64,000 bases of DNA from Streptomyces sp. NK15101 (GTDB lineage Bacteria > Actinomycetota > Actinomycetes > Streptomycetales > Streptomycetaceae), in assembly GCF_020400725.1 (NCBI RefSeq), contig NZ_JAINVG010000013.1:1-64000 (forward strand), written 5' to 3'. A program made the position numbers and the translations under genes. Positions 41,696 through 49,673 of the stretch are shown here, piece after piece. The stretch's first letter is position 1. Every line of letters begins with the position of its first letter. Below the pieces are notes generated by a model that was not told where the DNA came from, ran no database searches, and was given only the letters and a program-made list of their open reading frames with translations.

Positions 41696-42493
41696 TCACC
41701 AGCCACCGATCGGGACAGGGCCACTTGTTGAGTGATGGGGCTCGTTGTCGGCTGCGTACCGATCGGCAACGACGAATGCGCTGGCGCAGTCCGGGCACTC
41801 GGCTTGGCCGAAGAGGTAGGTGAGGCCCTCGGCTATCCGGAGGAGGCCGAGTGCGCGGGCGGTGCCATGCATTCGCCTGCCCAGACTGCCAAGTCGCTCG
41901 ACAGAGCACGGCTTGAGGGGGCGGCGGCGGACATCCCCCTCACACCAGTCCCGATAGGCGGAGTACCGGCCGTGGTCGCCGATCGCAACGGTGACAGGCA
42001 GGTCGCAGTGGGGGCAGCTCACGCTATAGAAGCCGTCATCGAAGTCGTACTCGGCCATGCTCCATCCGGTCGCGCCGGCGAACGCGAGGTCCGCCCGGAA
42101 GAACGCCACCGCGAGCGTCGGTGGAAGACCACCGTCACCGATACGGCGGGCAAGTACGTCCCTGAGCTCAGCGATGACGGGAGCCATTTCCCGTATGAGC
42201 TCGTCGGCGCCATGGTCCTGAACGACTCCCGCGACGATCGCCCCGGCCAGTTCCAGTGCCCGGTCCACCGCAACCGTTTCGCCGGAGCGGGCGAGGTCTC
42301 TCAGATACGGGAGCGCGGCAAAGCTGGCGGCCGAGACGGTGAGCCCCTCGGTGGCCAGGAGGTGCCAGAGTTCCCGCCAAGCTTCCTCGTCGAGGGACGG
42401 CGATCGCAGAACCCGCTCGAGAACAGGCGGAACCTCGTCGTACGGTCCGCGCCCGTACCTCGGCAACTGCCACTCGATCATTCGCCGATTCAA
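41696..42493 (-). CDS. unknown protein with two CPxC pairs
   Basis: 265 aa. The first 130 residues are helical and HEAT-like (SAASFAALPYLRDLARSG, DRALELAGAIVAGVV). Two cysteine pairs, SCPHC near 165 and ECPDC near 235, could bind one zinc ion. Such proteins occur as immunity-like or helper genes in accessory loci, but I do not recognise this family. Divergent from the DUF4265 gene that follows. Confidence 0.65.
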   Translation of the reverse strand: MNRRMIEWQLPRYGRGPYDEVPPVLERVLRSPSLDEEAWRELWHLLATEGLTVSAASFAALPYLRDLARSGETVAVDRALELAGAIVAGVVQDHGADELIREMAPVIAELRDVLARRIGDGGLPPTLAVAFFRADLAFAGATGWSMAEYDFDDGFYSVSCPHCDLPVTVAIGDHGRYSAYRDWCEGDVRRRPLKPCSVERLGSLGRRMHGTARALGLLRIAEGLTYLFGQAECPDCASAFVVADRYAADNEPHHSTSGPVPIGGW

Positions 42494-42567
42494 GCACGGG
42501 GCCCCACGGGGCCCGAATCGGAGAGGTCGTGCATCCTGACCGGATGACGTAGACCGGAGCCGAACAT

Positions 42568-43068
42568 GTGAAGGTGCATTTCCACCTCGAGGCGGACGGC
42601 GATTGGCCTCCCGCCTCGATAGAGAGTCTTTGGGCTCTCGACCGAGGCGACGGCACCGTGCAACTCGACAACACTCCTTGGTTCGTACGCGGCGTGGCCT
42701 GTGGAGACGTCCTCGCCTCCCACCCCGACGAGGAGGGCGTTCTCTGGGCGGGCCATGTGGTCGAGCCGTCTCAGAACTGCACGATCCGACTCATCGTGTT
42801 GCGGAACAAAGGATCTGGCGCGGCACGGCAGAGCGTTCTGAACGCCTTCGCGGAACTGGGAGTGGGTGGAGCGGGGATCGAGCGATTCGGCATGGTCGCC
42901 CTCGACGTGCCACCGGAGGCGGACCTCGCGAGGGTCCAGCGGATCCTCGATCACGGCGTGGCTCAAGAATGGTGGGACATGGAAGAGGGCTGTATCACCG
43001 ACGCCTGGCGGGCATCACGGTCGGGGCGAGCGGCGTGCACGCCAGTGAACCTCTTTCATCCTGAATAG
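42568..43068 (+). CDS. DUF4265-like protein, C-terminus altered by the IS element
   Basis: 166 aa. KVHFHLEADGDWPP, LDNTPWFVRGVACGDV and the helical C-terminal part match DUF4265, a domain of unknown function common in actinobacterial accessory loci. The IS5-type element begins at 43,046, so the last seven or eight residues (VNLFHPE) and the stop codon are IS sequence. The original end is lost or displaced. Starts with GTG at 42,568. Confidence 0.75.
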   Translation: MKVHFHLEADGDWPPASIESLWALDRGDGTVQLDNTPWFVRGVACGDVLASHPDEEGVLWAGHVVEPSQNCTIRLIVLRNKGSGAARQSVLNAFAELGVGGAGIERFGMVALDVPPEADLARVQRILDHGVAQEWWDMEEGCITDAWRASRSGRAACTPVNLFHPE

Positions 43069-43944
43069 CTGCAGATCAGCAGCGTGTGGATGGCTTGGAC
43101 GGTGCGGCTGATGCGGCGGGTCGAGCAGCGCGCTCTGCGCATGACCTGCCAGGTCTTGAGTTGAGCGAAGGCGCGTTCGCCCGGAGCCCTCAACCGGGCG
43201 TGGTCCCGGTTGAACTGCTGGTAGTGCTCGGGCTGTTCGCGGTGACGGTAGTACGGGGTGCGGACGGTGGCGCCGGCGCCCTGGTAGGCGCGGTCCGCGA
43301 GAATGAGGACCTGCCGGGTCAGGCAGGCCTGGACGATGCCATGGGCCCGGGCCGCGGTCAGGTCGTGAGTGCGGCCTGGTGTCGCGCGGGAGAACCACAG
43401 CGGTGTGCCGTCGGGCCGGGCGATGACCTGCACGTTCATGCCATGCCGGCGGTGCTTCATCGAATAGTACGGCTCGTCCGCGCGGATCCGGTCGATGAGG
43501 ATCAGAGTGCCGTCAACGATGACGTGGTCGCCTTCACCGAGGCCGGTGAGGGCTTCGTGGAGACCGGGTGCCCAGCCGGCCAGGACCTCCAAGGTCTCGT
43601 CGACGTACCGCCAGGCGGTGGCCTGGGATATCCCGAAACCCGCTCCGAGCTGCGAGAACGTCTCGTTCTTCCGCAGGTGGACAAGGGCGAGCAACGCCTG
43701 CTTGAAGCAGCCGAGCTTGCGCCAACGGATGTTGCGGGCCAGCCGATGCTCATACAGCAGCCAGGCCACATGCTCGACCAGCTCATGTGAGACGTCGAGC
43801 GTGGCAGGATACGGAACCAACAGGGCCCCTTCGGTCGCCGGCGTGTTGAGTGGAATCACCACGCCAACGACGAGGGGCCCTGCCTCGTCACCGCACCCGC
43901 TGACCAGCTCATTTCACCCTCCAGCACAGGATGAAAGAGGTTCA
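43046..43944 (-). mobile_element. IS5-family-like insertion sequence, complete
   Basis: 899 bases bounded by perfect 18-bp inverted repeats (43,046-43,063 and 43,927-43,944; outer end TGAACCTCTTTCATCCTG). It carries one transposase gene. I cannot see a clear target-site duplication. It sits between the ends of two convergent genes, using the DUF4265 tail on the left and stopping two bases from the DUF6928-like stop on the right. Intact ends and an open transposase frame suggest a recent insertion. Confidence 0.87.
43056..43862 (-). CDS. IS5-type DDE transposase
   Basis: 268 aa, full length for the family. An N-terminal helix-turn-helix of the type SQLGAGFGISQATAWRYVDE (near 75-94) precedes the DDE nuclease: first Asp in HVIVDGTLI near 117, second in LILADRAYQG near 190, and Glu in APGERAFAQLKTW near 235. 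All three catalytic residues are present, so it may be active. Confidence 0.9.
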   Translation of the reverse strand: MVIPLNTPATEGALLVPYPATLDVSHELVEHVAWLLYEHRLARNIRWRKLGCFKQALLALVHLRKNETFSQLGAGFGISQATAWRYVDETLEVLAGWAPGLHEALTGLGEGDHVIVDGTLILIDRIRADEPYYSMKHRRHGMNVQVIARPDGTPLWFSRATPGRTHDLTAARAHGIVQACLTRQVLILADRAYQGAGATVRTPYYRHREQPEHYQQFNRDHARLRAPGERAFAQLKTWQVMRRARCSTRRISRTVQAIHTLLICSYSG

Positions 43945-43945
43945 G

Positions 43946-44695
43946 TTACGCACCGACGACTTCGCTCCAGCTCCCATCCGGGCCGCGGTGGAGACTCCTG
44001 CGTTGCATCCGCCGGGCCGCCTCTTCGAGTGCTGCCCGTTCCTGGGCTCGCCGGGACGTATCCGGGTCCGTGAGCTCGAAGCCGAGCAGCGGGACCTCGT
44101 CCGGGTCAACGTCCTCGGGCAACGGCCGGCCTTCTAGGAGGAAGCCGAATAGGGCTCGAAGGGCATCGTTGCCCAGTTCCAGAGGGTGAAACGGCAGCGC
44201 GTACGGCTCCTCGTCCCACGCCGGGTCAGACTCCACGGGCCGGTCACCTGCCCAGTAGGGCATCTCGAAGGTGAACGGGTCACCGATGTTCTCCACGATG
44301 CCGCCGTCCGGCGAGAGGCTCAGCGAGCGGCGGAGGCGGCCCTCCTCCCAGACCGCGAAGGCAAGCCAATCCGAGACGCTGTGCATCGCGTGCAGGATCA
44401 CACGACGGCCCGCGGCGGCCTCCAGGAGGTGCGCCGGGAGTTCCGACGGGCGGTCGAACATCAGACGCCGATCGCAGACCAGGTCCACGCCCGGGAAGCT
44501 CGCCGCATACGTGAGGCGCTCTGGCGGGTACGTCGATTCCCCCAGTACATCGCCCTTCGTCGACTCCATCCCCCAGCCCGGGAAGACCTGGGCGATCAAC
44601 GCCGCCGTTGCCTCAGCCGCCGGCTCGCCGGCCTCCCGCAGTGCCGAGGCCACGTCTCCGTCCGCGTACGCTAGTAGCGCCGTCTTCGCTCCCAT
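43946..44695 (-). CDS. DUF6928-family-like protein
   Basis: 249 aa from ATG at 44,695 (MGAKTALLAYADGD), the characteristic start of this actinobacterial family. The remainder (FPGVDLVCDRRLMFD, HAMHSVSDWLAFAVW) is a cytoplasmic alpha/beta protein without catalytic motif. These are common next to other small unknown genes in Streptomyces. The C-terminus is complete: TAA lies two bases outside the IS end. The frame to 44,800 adds non-conserved sequence. Confidence 0.78.
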   Translation of the reverse strand: MGAKTALLAYADGDVASALREAGEPAAEATAALIAQVFPGWGMESTKGDVLGESTYPPERLTYAASFPGVDLVCDRRLMFDRPSELPAHLLEAAAGRRVILHAMHSVSDWLAFAVWEEGRLRRSLSLSPDGGIVENIGDPFTFEMPYWAGDRPVESDPAWDEEPYALPFHPLELGNDALRALFGFLLEGRPLPEDVDPDEVPLLGFELTDPDTSRRAQERAALEEAARRMQRRSLHRGPDGSWSEVVGA

Positions 44696-44819
44696 GCGAC
44701 GCACGCTAGCCCCCACCACTGACAGCCCCGCCGTCCCGAAAACGCCCGAAGTTTTCGGGAGCGGCCAGCGATTGGGTACGTTCGCGCAGGTCAGTACCAC
44801 CCCACTCCCCCATCCACCC

Positions 44820-44866
44820 AGTGCCTTCTAAGCACTTGGCCGAAGGTTCGAGTCCTGCGGAGGCCA
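44820..44866 (+). tRNA. 3' half of a tRNA-Arg (anticodon TCT), att-site remnant
   Basis: A 5-bp anticodon stem (AGTGC / GCACT) holds loop CTTCTAA with anticodon TCT at 44,827-44,829. The variable loop, a T arm with one mismatch (GAAGG / TTCGAGT / CCTGC), acceptor strand GGAGGCC and discriminator A follow. There is no D arm or 5' acceptor strand upstream. The mismatch and missing half show a dead fragment, as left by a tRNA-targeting integrase. Confidence 0.72.
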
Positions 44867-45095
44867 CGCCGGAAGGCATTCTCCGGCTACGCACAGCTCT
44901 TCAATGGCGATCGAACGATCGGCGCCCCCGAGGTCGATGTGTCCGCCCCCAAGCTCCGGATGAGGCCCCGTCCCTCGGAATGAACACACGTCGCGTCCTT
45001 CGCGTAGACAGCGAGGGTGGACCGTCGGCCGCTCCCAAGCACTCAATTCGGCCCGAACCGAAAATCTTGAGCACCTAAACAGCCCCTCCGCGAGG
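44867..45095. other. non-coding stretch after the tRNA-Arg fragment
   Basis: About 230 bases with mixed composition and no ORF I trust. The minus-strand reading frame across the tRNA fragment gives the 'PPQDSNLRPSA' type peptide that is a well-known false product of tRNA flanks. It leads to the 601-aa membrane protein gene. Confidence 0.45.
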
Positions 45096-46901
45096 ATGCG
45101 GCTTTCGGTCATTGTCCGACCGGAACACCTCCCCGACCGCCTTGTGCGGGTTTGCGGTATGGCGCCCCCTCCTCCACCCGAGGACGATGCCCCTCTGTGT
45201 CCGCCCCTGATCTTCAGCGCGGTCGACACGAGGAGACACGGGGGTGGGACCTTGTCGTACGCGGAGCACCAGTCGGTGTTCTCAGCTCCTGCGGTACCTC
45301 TGGGCACCGCAGCCAAAGTTGGAGAGACGATCGGCCACGGCACCTACACCGAAGGCGTCACCCGTCGGTTGAGCGCTGCCGCCTTCGTCCGTGCCGACTG
45401 GTGGGCCGTCCTCCGGACCGTCCTGGCGCAGCGTTGGAAAGCGCTGAAGGCCGCGGTGCGGAAGCGTCTGCGATGGATCTTCCCAGAGAAGGCCCAACAG
45501 GTCGCCGGACAAGAAGAGCTGGCGCCCCCTGCGGTCGTACTGGGCGAGGACTACGCCGTTTGGGTCCGTCGTCGGATCAAGAAGCCGGCACGACCGGTGC
45601 CGGTCTACGGCTTCCACCAGGAGCCGGTGGTGCACGCGTGCGACCGGGCCGTCCGGCACATGCGTGGACGCCGGACGGCGATCGTGATCCTTGTCGCTGC
45701 CGTCGCGTGGCAGACGGTCGTCGGCGCCCTCGGCGCGGGGTGGGCGGCCCTCGTCCTACTGGCCGGGTCATGGGGCGTGCACCTGGTGGATCGCTACTTG
45801 GCGCAGTTGCGGCTCAATGCCCTGCTGGCCGGGGAACTGCAAGCGCCTGTGGCAGCGGAGCAGGCCCACGCCCTGCCCTACCAATACGAACGCCGCCCGA
45901 CCGGCGACCGGCACCGATTCATCGGGGCGGGTCTCCAAGCGTGGCATGAGGCCGTCATCGGCATCGACGTCGAGCCAGCCCCTGAGAACCAGGACGCCGA
46001 GCACGATGCCGCGGCGGAACCGTTCCCGAGCCCTGGCTCACCGACGGTGCGCTCTGGAAGCCCTGACATGGCGGCGGTGGCCAAGGCGGTGCTTGACGCG
46101 TTGACGAAGCACAACGAGCCGGTGGCCAAGAAACCGCTGAAGCACTTCACCGCCGCTCAGCTGCATGCTTACATCGCACGCCGTCTCGACGACCCGGCAC
46201 CTTCCCATCACCAGAGCCATCCGAAACTCCGGGTGGAGGTCGTGGGAATCGCCGGCATCCACCAGAAGCGGTGGAGCCAGATCGATGACGACACCTGGCG
46301 CAGCCTCCATGCCCTCGCCGCGGACGAGGCCGGTGACAAGCCCGCCGAGGAGATCGCCCGTCGGTACATCTGGGCCCGCGTCACCGCCTGGAACGGGGAG
46401 CTCGTGGCGACAGTACTCGTCCACTTCGCGTACCAGGGCGGCTTCCTGCGCGTCACCGTTCGCCCCCACATCATGGGGCCCCTCAATCCGAAGGTGGCCG
46501 GGATTGTCCCGGCCGTCCCGCTCACTCCCACGTGGCTGGCCCGGTCCGCCTTCAACGCGTTCGTGGACGTCTACGTCGGCCTTGACCGTCTCCTACGCCG
46601 CAAGGCCCGCCCGCGCCCCGAGCTCGACCCCGGCAGCGGCCCCTTGAGCCTCCGCGAGGTCTACAGCACACGTCGCTTGGACGACATGCACGCCTACGAC
46701 GACGCCCGCTACTACGTGCAGATGATGCAACGCAGGGTCTTCGACTCCACGGAGATCTTCTTGCGCGACCACAACGTCGACATCGCCGCCTACCGCCAGC
46801 AGTCCACCGCGATCTACAACTTCGGCGTCATGAACGGCGGCACCATGACCGGCCCCGTCCAGGCAGCGCCCCTCTCGGCCAATCCGTCCATGAGCAACTG
46901 A
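45096..46901 (+). CDS. unknown two-helix membrane protein with C-terminal NFG-GP-QAAP motif
   Basis: 601 aa from ATG 45,096; TTG at 45,252 is a better-placed alternative. Two adjacent membrane helices lie near 200-232 (TAIVILVAAVAWQTVVGAL, WAALVLLAGSWGVHLV). The region 300-560 is soluble and unassigned. The end reads YNFGVMNGGTMTGPVQAAP, nearly the same as the N-terminus of the next protein. Such GG..GPVQ segments are found near the ends of actinobacterial signalling and effector proteins. No enzymatic motif is visible. Confidence 0.75.
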   Translation: MRLSVIVRPEHLPDRLVRVCGMAPPPPPEDDAPLCPPLIFSAVDTRRHGGGTLSYAEHQSVFSAPAVPLGTAAKVGETIGHGTYTEGVTRRLSAAAFVRADWWAVLRTVLAQRWKALKAAVRKRLRWIFPEKAQQVAGQEELAPPAVVLGEDYAVWVRRRIKKPARPVPVYGFHQEPVVHACDRAVRHMRGRRTAIVILVAAVAWQTVVGALGAGWAALVLLAGSWGVHLVDRYLAQLRLNALLAGELQAPVAAEQAHALPYQYERRPTGDRHRFIGAGLQAWHEAVIGIDVEPAPENQDAEHDAAAEPFPSPGSPTVRSGSPDMAAVAKAVLDALTKHNEPVAKKPLKHFTAAQLHAYIARRLDDPAPSHHQSHPKLRVEVVGIAGIHQKRWSQIDDDTWRSLHALAADEAGDKPAEEIARRYIWARVTAWNGELVATVLVHFAYQGGFLRVTVRPHIMGPLNPKVAGIVPAVPLTPTWLARSAFNAFVDVYVGLDRLLRRKARPRPELDPGSGPLSLREVYSTRRLDDMHAYDDARYYVQMMQRRVFDSTEIFLRDHNVDIAAYRQQSTAIYNFGVMNGGTMTGPVQAAPLSANPSMSN

Positions 46902-46927
46902 CCCTTCGAACAATGCAGGAGCCCAGC

Positions 46928-47323
46928 ATGCCCCTCCGAAGCCAGCCCGACCCCGTCCCGAACGGCGTGAACTTCGGCATCATCAACACCGGCCGCATGA
47001 CCGGACCCGCCCAAGCCGCTCCCTTCTCCCAGAACGCCGCTCAGACCAACAACCTCACCAACGAGGCCGTGGACAGGGCCCGCGAGAGCATCGACGAACT
47101 GCGCCAACGCCTGGAAGAGCTGCGCGACCAGCACCCCGGAGTGGACGGCGCCCTGCGCGACCTCGACATGATTGCCCCACGGTTGGACGAGCCCGACCGA
47201 GACCCCGGAGCCCTCCGCTACATGATCGAGAGCCTGGTCGAACGGTGCGGAGGCATCCCCGGCGTCCTGGCGGCGGCCCAACTCGTTCAATCCACGGTCA
47301 CGGCGCTGCTGCCCGGCTCCTGA
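46928..47323 (+). CDS. small soluble partner with N-terminal NFG-GP-QAAP motif
   Basis: 131 aa from ATG 46,928 with AGGAG upstream. Residues 13-32 read VNFGIINTGRMTGPAQAAPF, the counterpart of the motif at the C-terminus of the preceding membrane protein. A coiled coil follows (AVDRARESIDELRQRLEELR, about 47-66), then a helical domain. The gene begins 26 bases after the membrane protein gene, so the two form an operon. The shared motif suggests that both proteins bind each other or a common third partner. Confidence 0.75.
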   Translation: MPLRSQPDPVPNGVNFGIINTGRMTGPAQAAPFSQNAAQTNNLTNEAVDRARESIDELRQRLEELRDQHPGVDGALRDLDMIAPRLDEPDRDPGALRYMIESLVERCGGIPGVLAAAQLVQSTVTALLPGS

Positions 47324-47494
47324 TGTCTCCCCGTCGCACAGCCACGCCCGACCGCCGCTACGAAACCCCTCGCTGAGACCGGGAAAGAACGCGATGCCGG
47401 GTTCGGTCGCAGCATGAGCGGCGGTCGTGAACGGCTCGGGCAGATCACCGGTACGACGCCCGTAACGGTGAGGCAACCCGATGGTTGATCAGGC

Positions 47495-47995
47495 GTGGGA
47501 ATCCAGGAACGCCGCAGAGAAACGCCGGCGCCGCGCGATGCCAACGCGCGGAGGGTCATGGTCGCCCAGCGAAGCCGGGACACGGCTCCGGAGCTTGCGC
47601 TCCGCCGGGCTCTGCACTCATTGGGCTTCCGCTACCGCGTGGACCTGCCGATCGTCGGCATGCCACGTCGCCGTGCTGACGTCACGTTCACGAAGTGGCG
47701 CACCGCCGTGTTCGTACAGGGCTGCTTCTGGCACGCGTGCCCGAGCCATCTACACGAGCCACGGCACAACGCGGAGTGGTGGCGGCAGAAGCTTCGGGGC
47801 AACGCCCGCCGCGACGAGGAGACCGATGCCCACCTCGCGCTGATCGGTTGGCTGCCCCTCCGCGTCTGGGAGCACGAGACCGTCGACGGCGCTGTCAAGC
47901 GGGTGACAGCGGCGCTCGCCACCCGGGGGCATCCCCGCGCCTTGGCCATCAGCACCTGGACGCCCATGTCGGAACGGGCGACCGAGGGCTCGTAG
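47495..47995 (+). CDS. very-short-patch-repair (Vsr) endonuclease
   Basis: 166 aa. RSRDTAPELALRRALHSLGF, the catalytic Asp in RRADVTFTKW near residue 69, VFVQGCFWHACPSH and WWRQKLRGNARRDEET are the conserved Vsr blocks. Vsr nicks DNA 5' of T:G mismatches made by deamination of 5-methylcytosine and is nearly always next to a cytosine methyltransferase gene, which is missing here. The start is uncertain: GTG at 47,495 is used, and the conserved part begins about 22 residues later. Confidence 0.85.
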   Translation: MGIQERRRETPAPRDANARRVMVAQRSRDTAPELALRRALHSLGFRYRVDLPIVGMPRRRADVTFTKWRTAVFVQGCFWHACPSHLHEPRHNAEWWRQKLRGNARRDEETDAHLALIGWLPLRVWEHETVDGAVKRVTAALATRGHPRALAISTWTPMSERATEGS

Positions 47996-48019
47996 ACGAG
48001 CGCGTGCGGCATCCAAACA

Positions 48020-48154
48020 CACGCGGGACGGGGCTCTCAGCCGTAGGGAAGCCGCCACGACGCCCAGCGCCACCCAGTGGGGGTAGAAGACGCCTTGCGT
48101 GGTCAGCAGGACAGGGAGGGGAACGACCTGAGCGACCCAGCCCTGACCTGACAC
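48020..48154 (-). pseudogene. possible N-terminal membrane-protein fragment beside the right att site
   Basis: From a GTG at 48,154 the minus strand encodes SGQGWVAQVVPLPVLL, TTQGVFYPHWVALGVVAASL, a membrane-helix-like stretch with good GC3, and then runs into sequence without coding bias on the antisense of vsr. It may be the start of a gene cut at the island boundary. Confidence 0.3.
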
Positions 48155-48259
48155 CCCATCAGAACGAGCGTCAAATGAGCGTCACGAGCGTCATTTCAGC
48201 GTCAAGATATCGCCCGTAACGCCCACACCGCACATAAAGCGCACCCACAAAACCCCAGG

Positions 48260-49588
48260 TCAGGCGTCCTTCTTCACCGGCTCCAGAATCGCCACGCACT
48301 CCACGTGGTGCGTCATCGGGAACAGGTCGAACGCCCGCAGGGTCCGGACCTTGTAGCCGCGTTCGGCGAAGTAGGCGAGGTCTCGGGCCAGGGCGGCCGG
48401 GTCGCAGGCGACGTAGGCGATGCGGCGGGCGCCCAGGCCGGCCAGGTGGTGGACCGTCTGCTTGCCGGCGCCCGCGCGGGGCGGGTCCAGGACGATGAGG
48501 TCGACCTCGGTGATGCCGGTGCGCGGGAGGACCGACTCGACCTTGCCCTGTTCGATGCGGACGCGCGGGAAGCCGGCCAGGTTGTGGCGGGCGTCCTCGA
48601 CCGCGCGCTTGCCGGACTCGATGCCGAGGACCGCGCCCTGGTCGCCGACGCGGTCGGCGAGGGCGCCGGCGAAGAGGCCGACGCCGCAGTAGAGGTCGAG
48701 GGCCGTCTCGCCCTTGCGGGGGGTGAGGCCCTGCATGACGGCGAGCATGAGGGTCTGCGCGGCCTTCGGGTGGACCTGCCAGAAGCCGCCGCTGCCGACG
48801 CGGTAGGTGCGGTCGTCGGCGCGCTCGCGGACGAAGGCGCGGCCGTGGACGCGGTGGACGCCGCCGTCCTTCTCGTCGACGCGCATCACGGAGACCGGCT
48901 TGTCCAGTTCCACCAGGGGGAGGCGGGCGCCCGGGCGGGGGGTGAGGATGACCTGGCGGTCGTTCGAACCGGAGGCGGCGATGGCCTCGACGGAGGCCAT
49001 GCCCTGCCAGTCGCGCTTCTCGATGCCCAGCTCCGAGACGCCTTCGGCGGCGATCATGCAGTGGTCGATGATCTCGACCTCGTGGGAGCGGTGCTTGCGC
49101 AGGCCCGCGTGGCCCTCGGCGTCGACGGCGTACTGGACGCGGGTGCGCCACTGCGGGACCTCGCCGGCGGGCAGCTTGTCGCCCTCGGCGGGCATGACCG
49201 TGCCGTCCCAGCCGGCCTCCTCCGGGGTGAGCCCGGCCAGGCGCTGGAGCTGCTCCGCGATGACCTCGCCCTTCAGGCGGCGCTGGGCGCCGGGCTTGGC
49301 GTGCTGCCAGTCGCAGCCGCCGCACTTGCCCGGGCCCGCGAAGGGGCAGGGGGCTTCGACGCGGTCCTTGGAGGCGTCCAGGATCTCGATCGCGTCGGCG
49401 CGCAGGAAGCGGGAGGTCTCCTCGCCCTCGGTGACCCGCACCCGGACGCGCTCGCCGGGCAGGGCGTGGCGGACGAAGAGGACCCGGCCGGCTTCCGTAC
49501 GGGCGATGCAGTGGCCGCCGTGGGCGACCGGGCCGACCTCTACCTCGTACTCCGCCCCGACCAGCGACGTAACAGGGGTGTTCTGCAT
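48260..49588 (-). CDS. TrmA/RumA-type class I SAM-dependent RNA (uracil-5) methyltransferase
   Basis: 442 aa. An N-terminal TRAM domain (residues 8-62) is followed by an iron-sulphur-type cysteine cluster (CPFAGPGKCGGCDWQH), the SAM site ALDLYCGVGLFAG near 300, and the catalytic region VLDPPRAGAGKQ near 370 and AYVACDPAALARD near 395. Such enzymes methylate uridine C5 in tRNA or 23S rRNA. It is the housekeeping copy. Its last codons and downstream flank are duplicated at 4847 and, in part, at 1988, marking its 3' end as an integration target. Confidence 0.9.
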   Translation of the reverse strand: MQNTPVTSLVGAEYEVEVGPVAHGGHCIARTEAGRVLFVRHALPGERVRVRVTEGEETSRFLRADAIEILDASKDRVEAPCPFAGPGKCGGCDWQHAKPGAQRRLKGEVIAEQLQRLAGLTPEEAGWDGTVMPAEGDKLPAGEVPQWRTRVQYAVDAEGHAGLRKHRSHEVEIIDHCMIAAEGVSELGIEKRDWQGMASVEAIAASGSNDRQVILTPRPGARLPLVELDKPVSVMRVDEKDGGVHRVHGRAFVRERADDRTYRVGSGGFWQVHPKAAQTLMLAVMQGLTPRKGETALDLYCGVGLFAGALADRVGDQGAVLGIESGKRAVEDARHNLAGFPRVRIEQGKVESVLPRTGITEVDLIVLDPPRAGAGKQTVHHLAGLGARRIAYVACDPAALARDLAYFAERGYKVRTLRAFDLFPMTHHVECVAILEPVKKDA

Positions 49589-49673
49589 GAGCGGGGACTC
49601 CAGAGAGAGAAGAAAGGTGGGCCGACGCGCGGACCTCGGTCCGACGGCAGCCCACCAGTCTAGTTGCTGTTCT

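Noticed and set aside
44828-45343. Minus-strand ORF ending PPQDSNLRPSA
   Set aside because: A well-known false peptide produced by reading the opposite strand of a tRNA 3' end.
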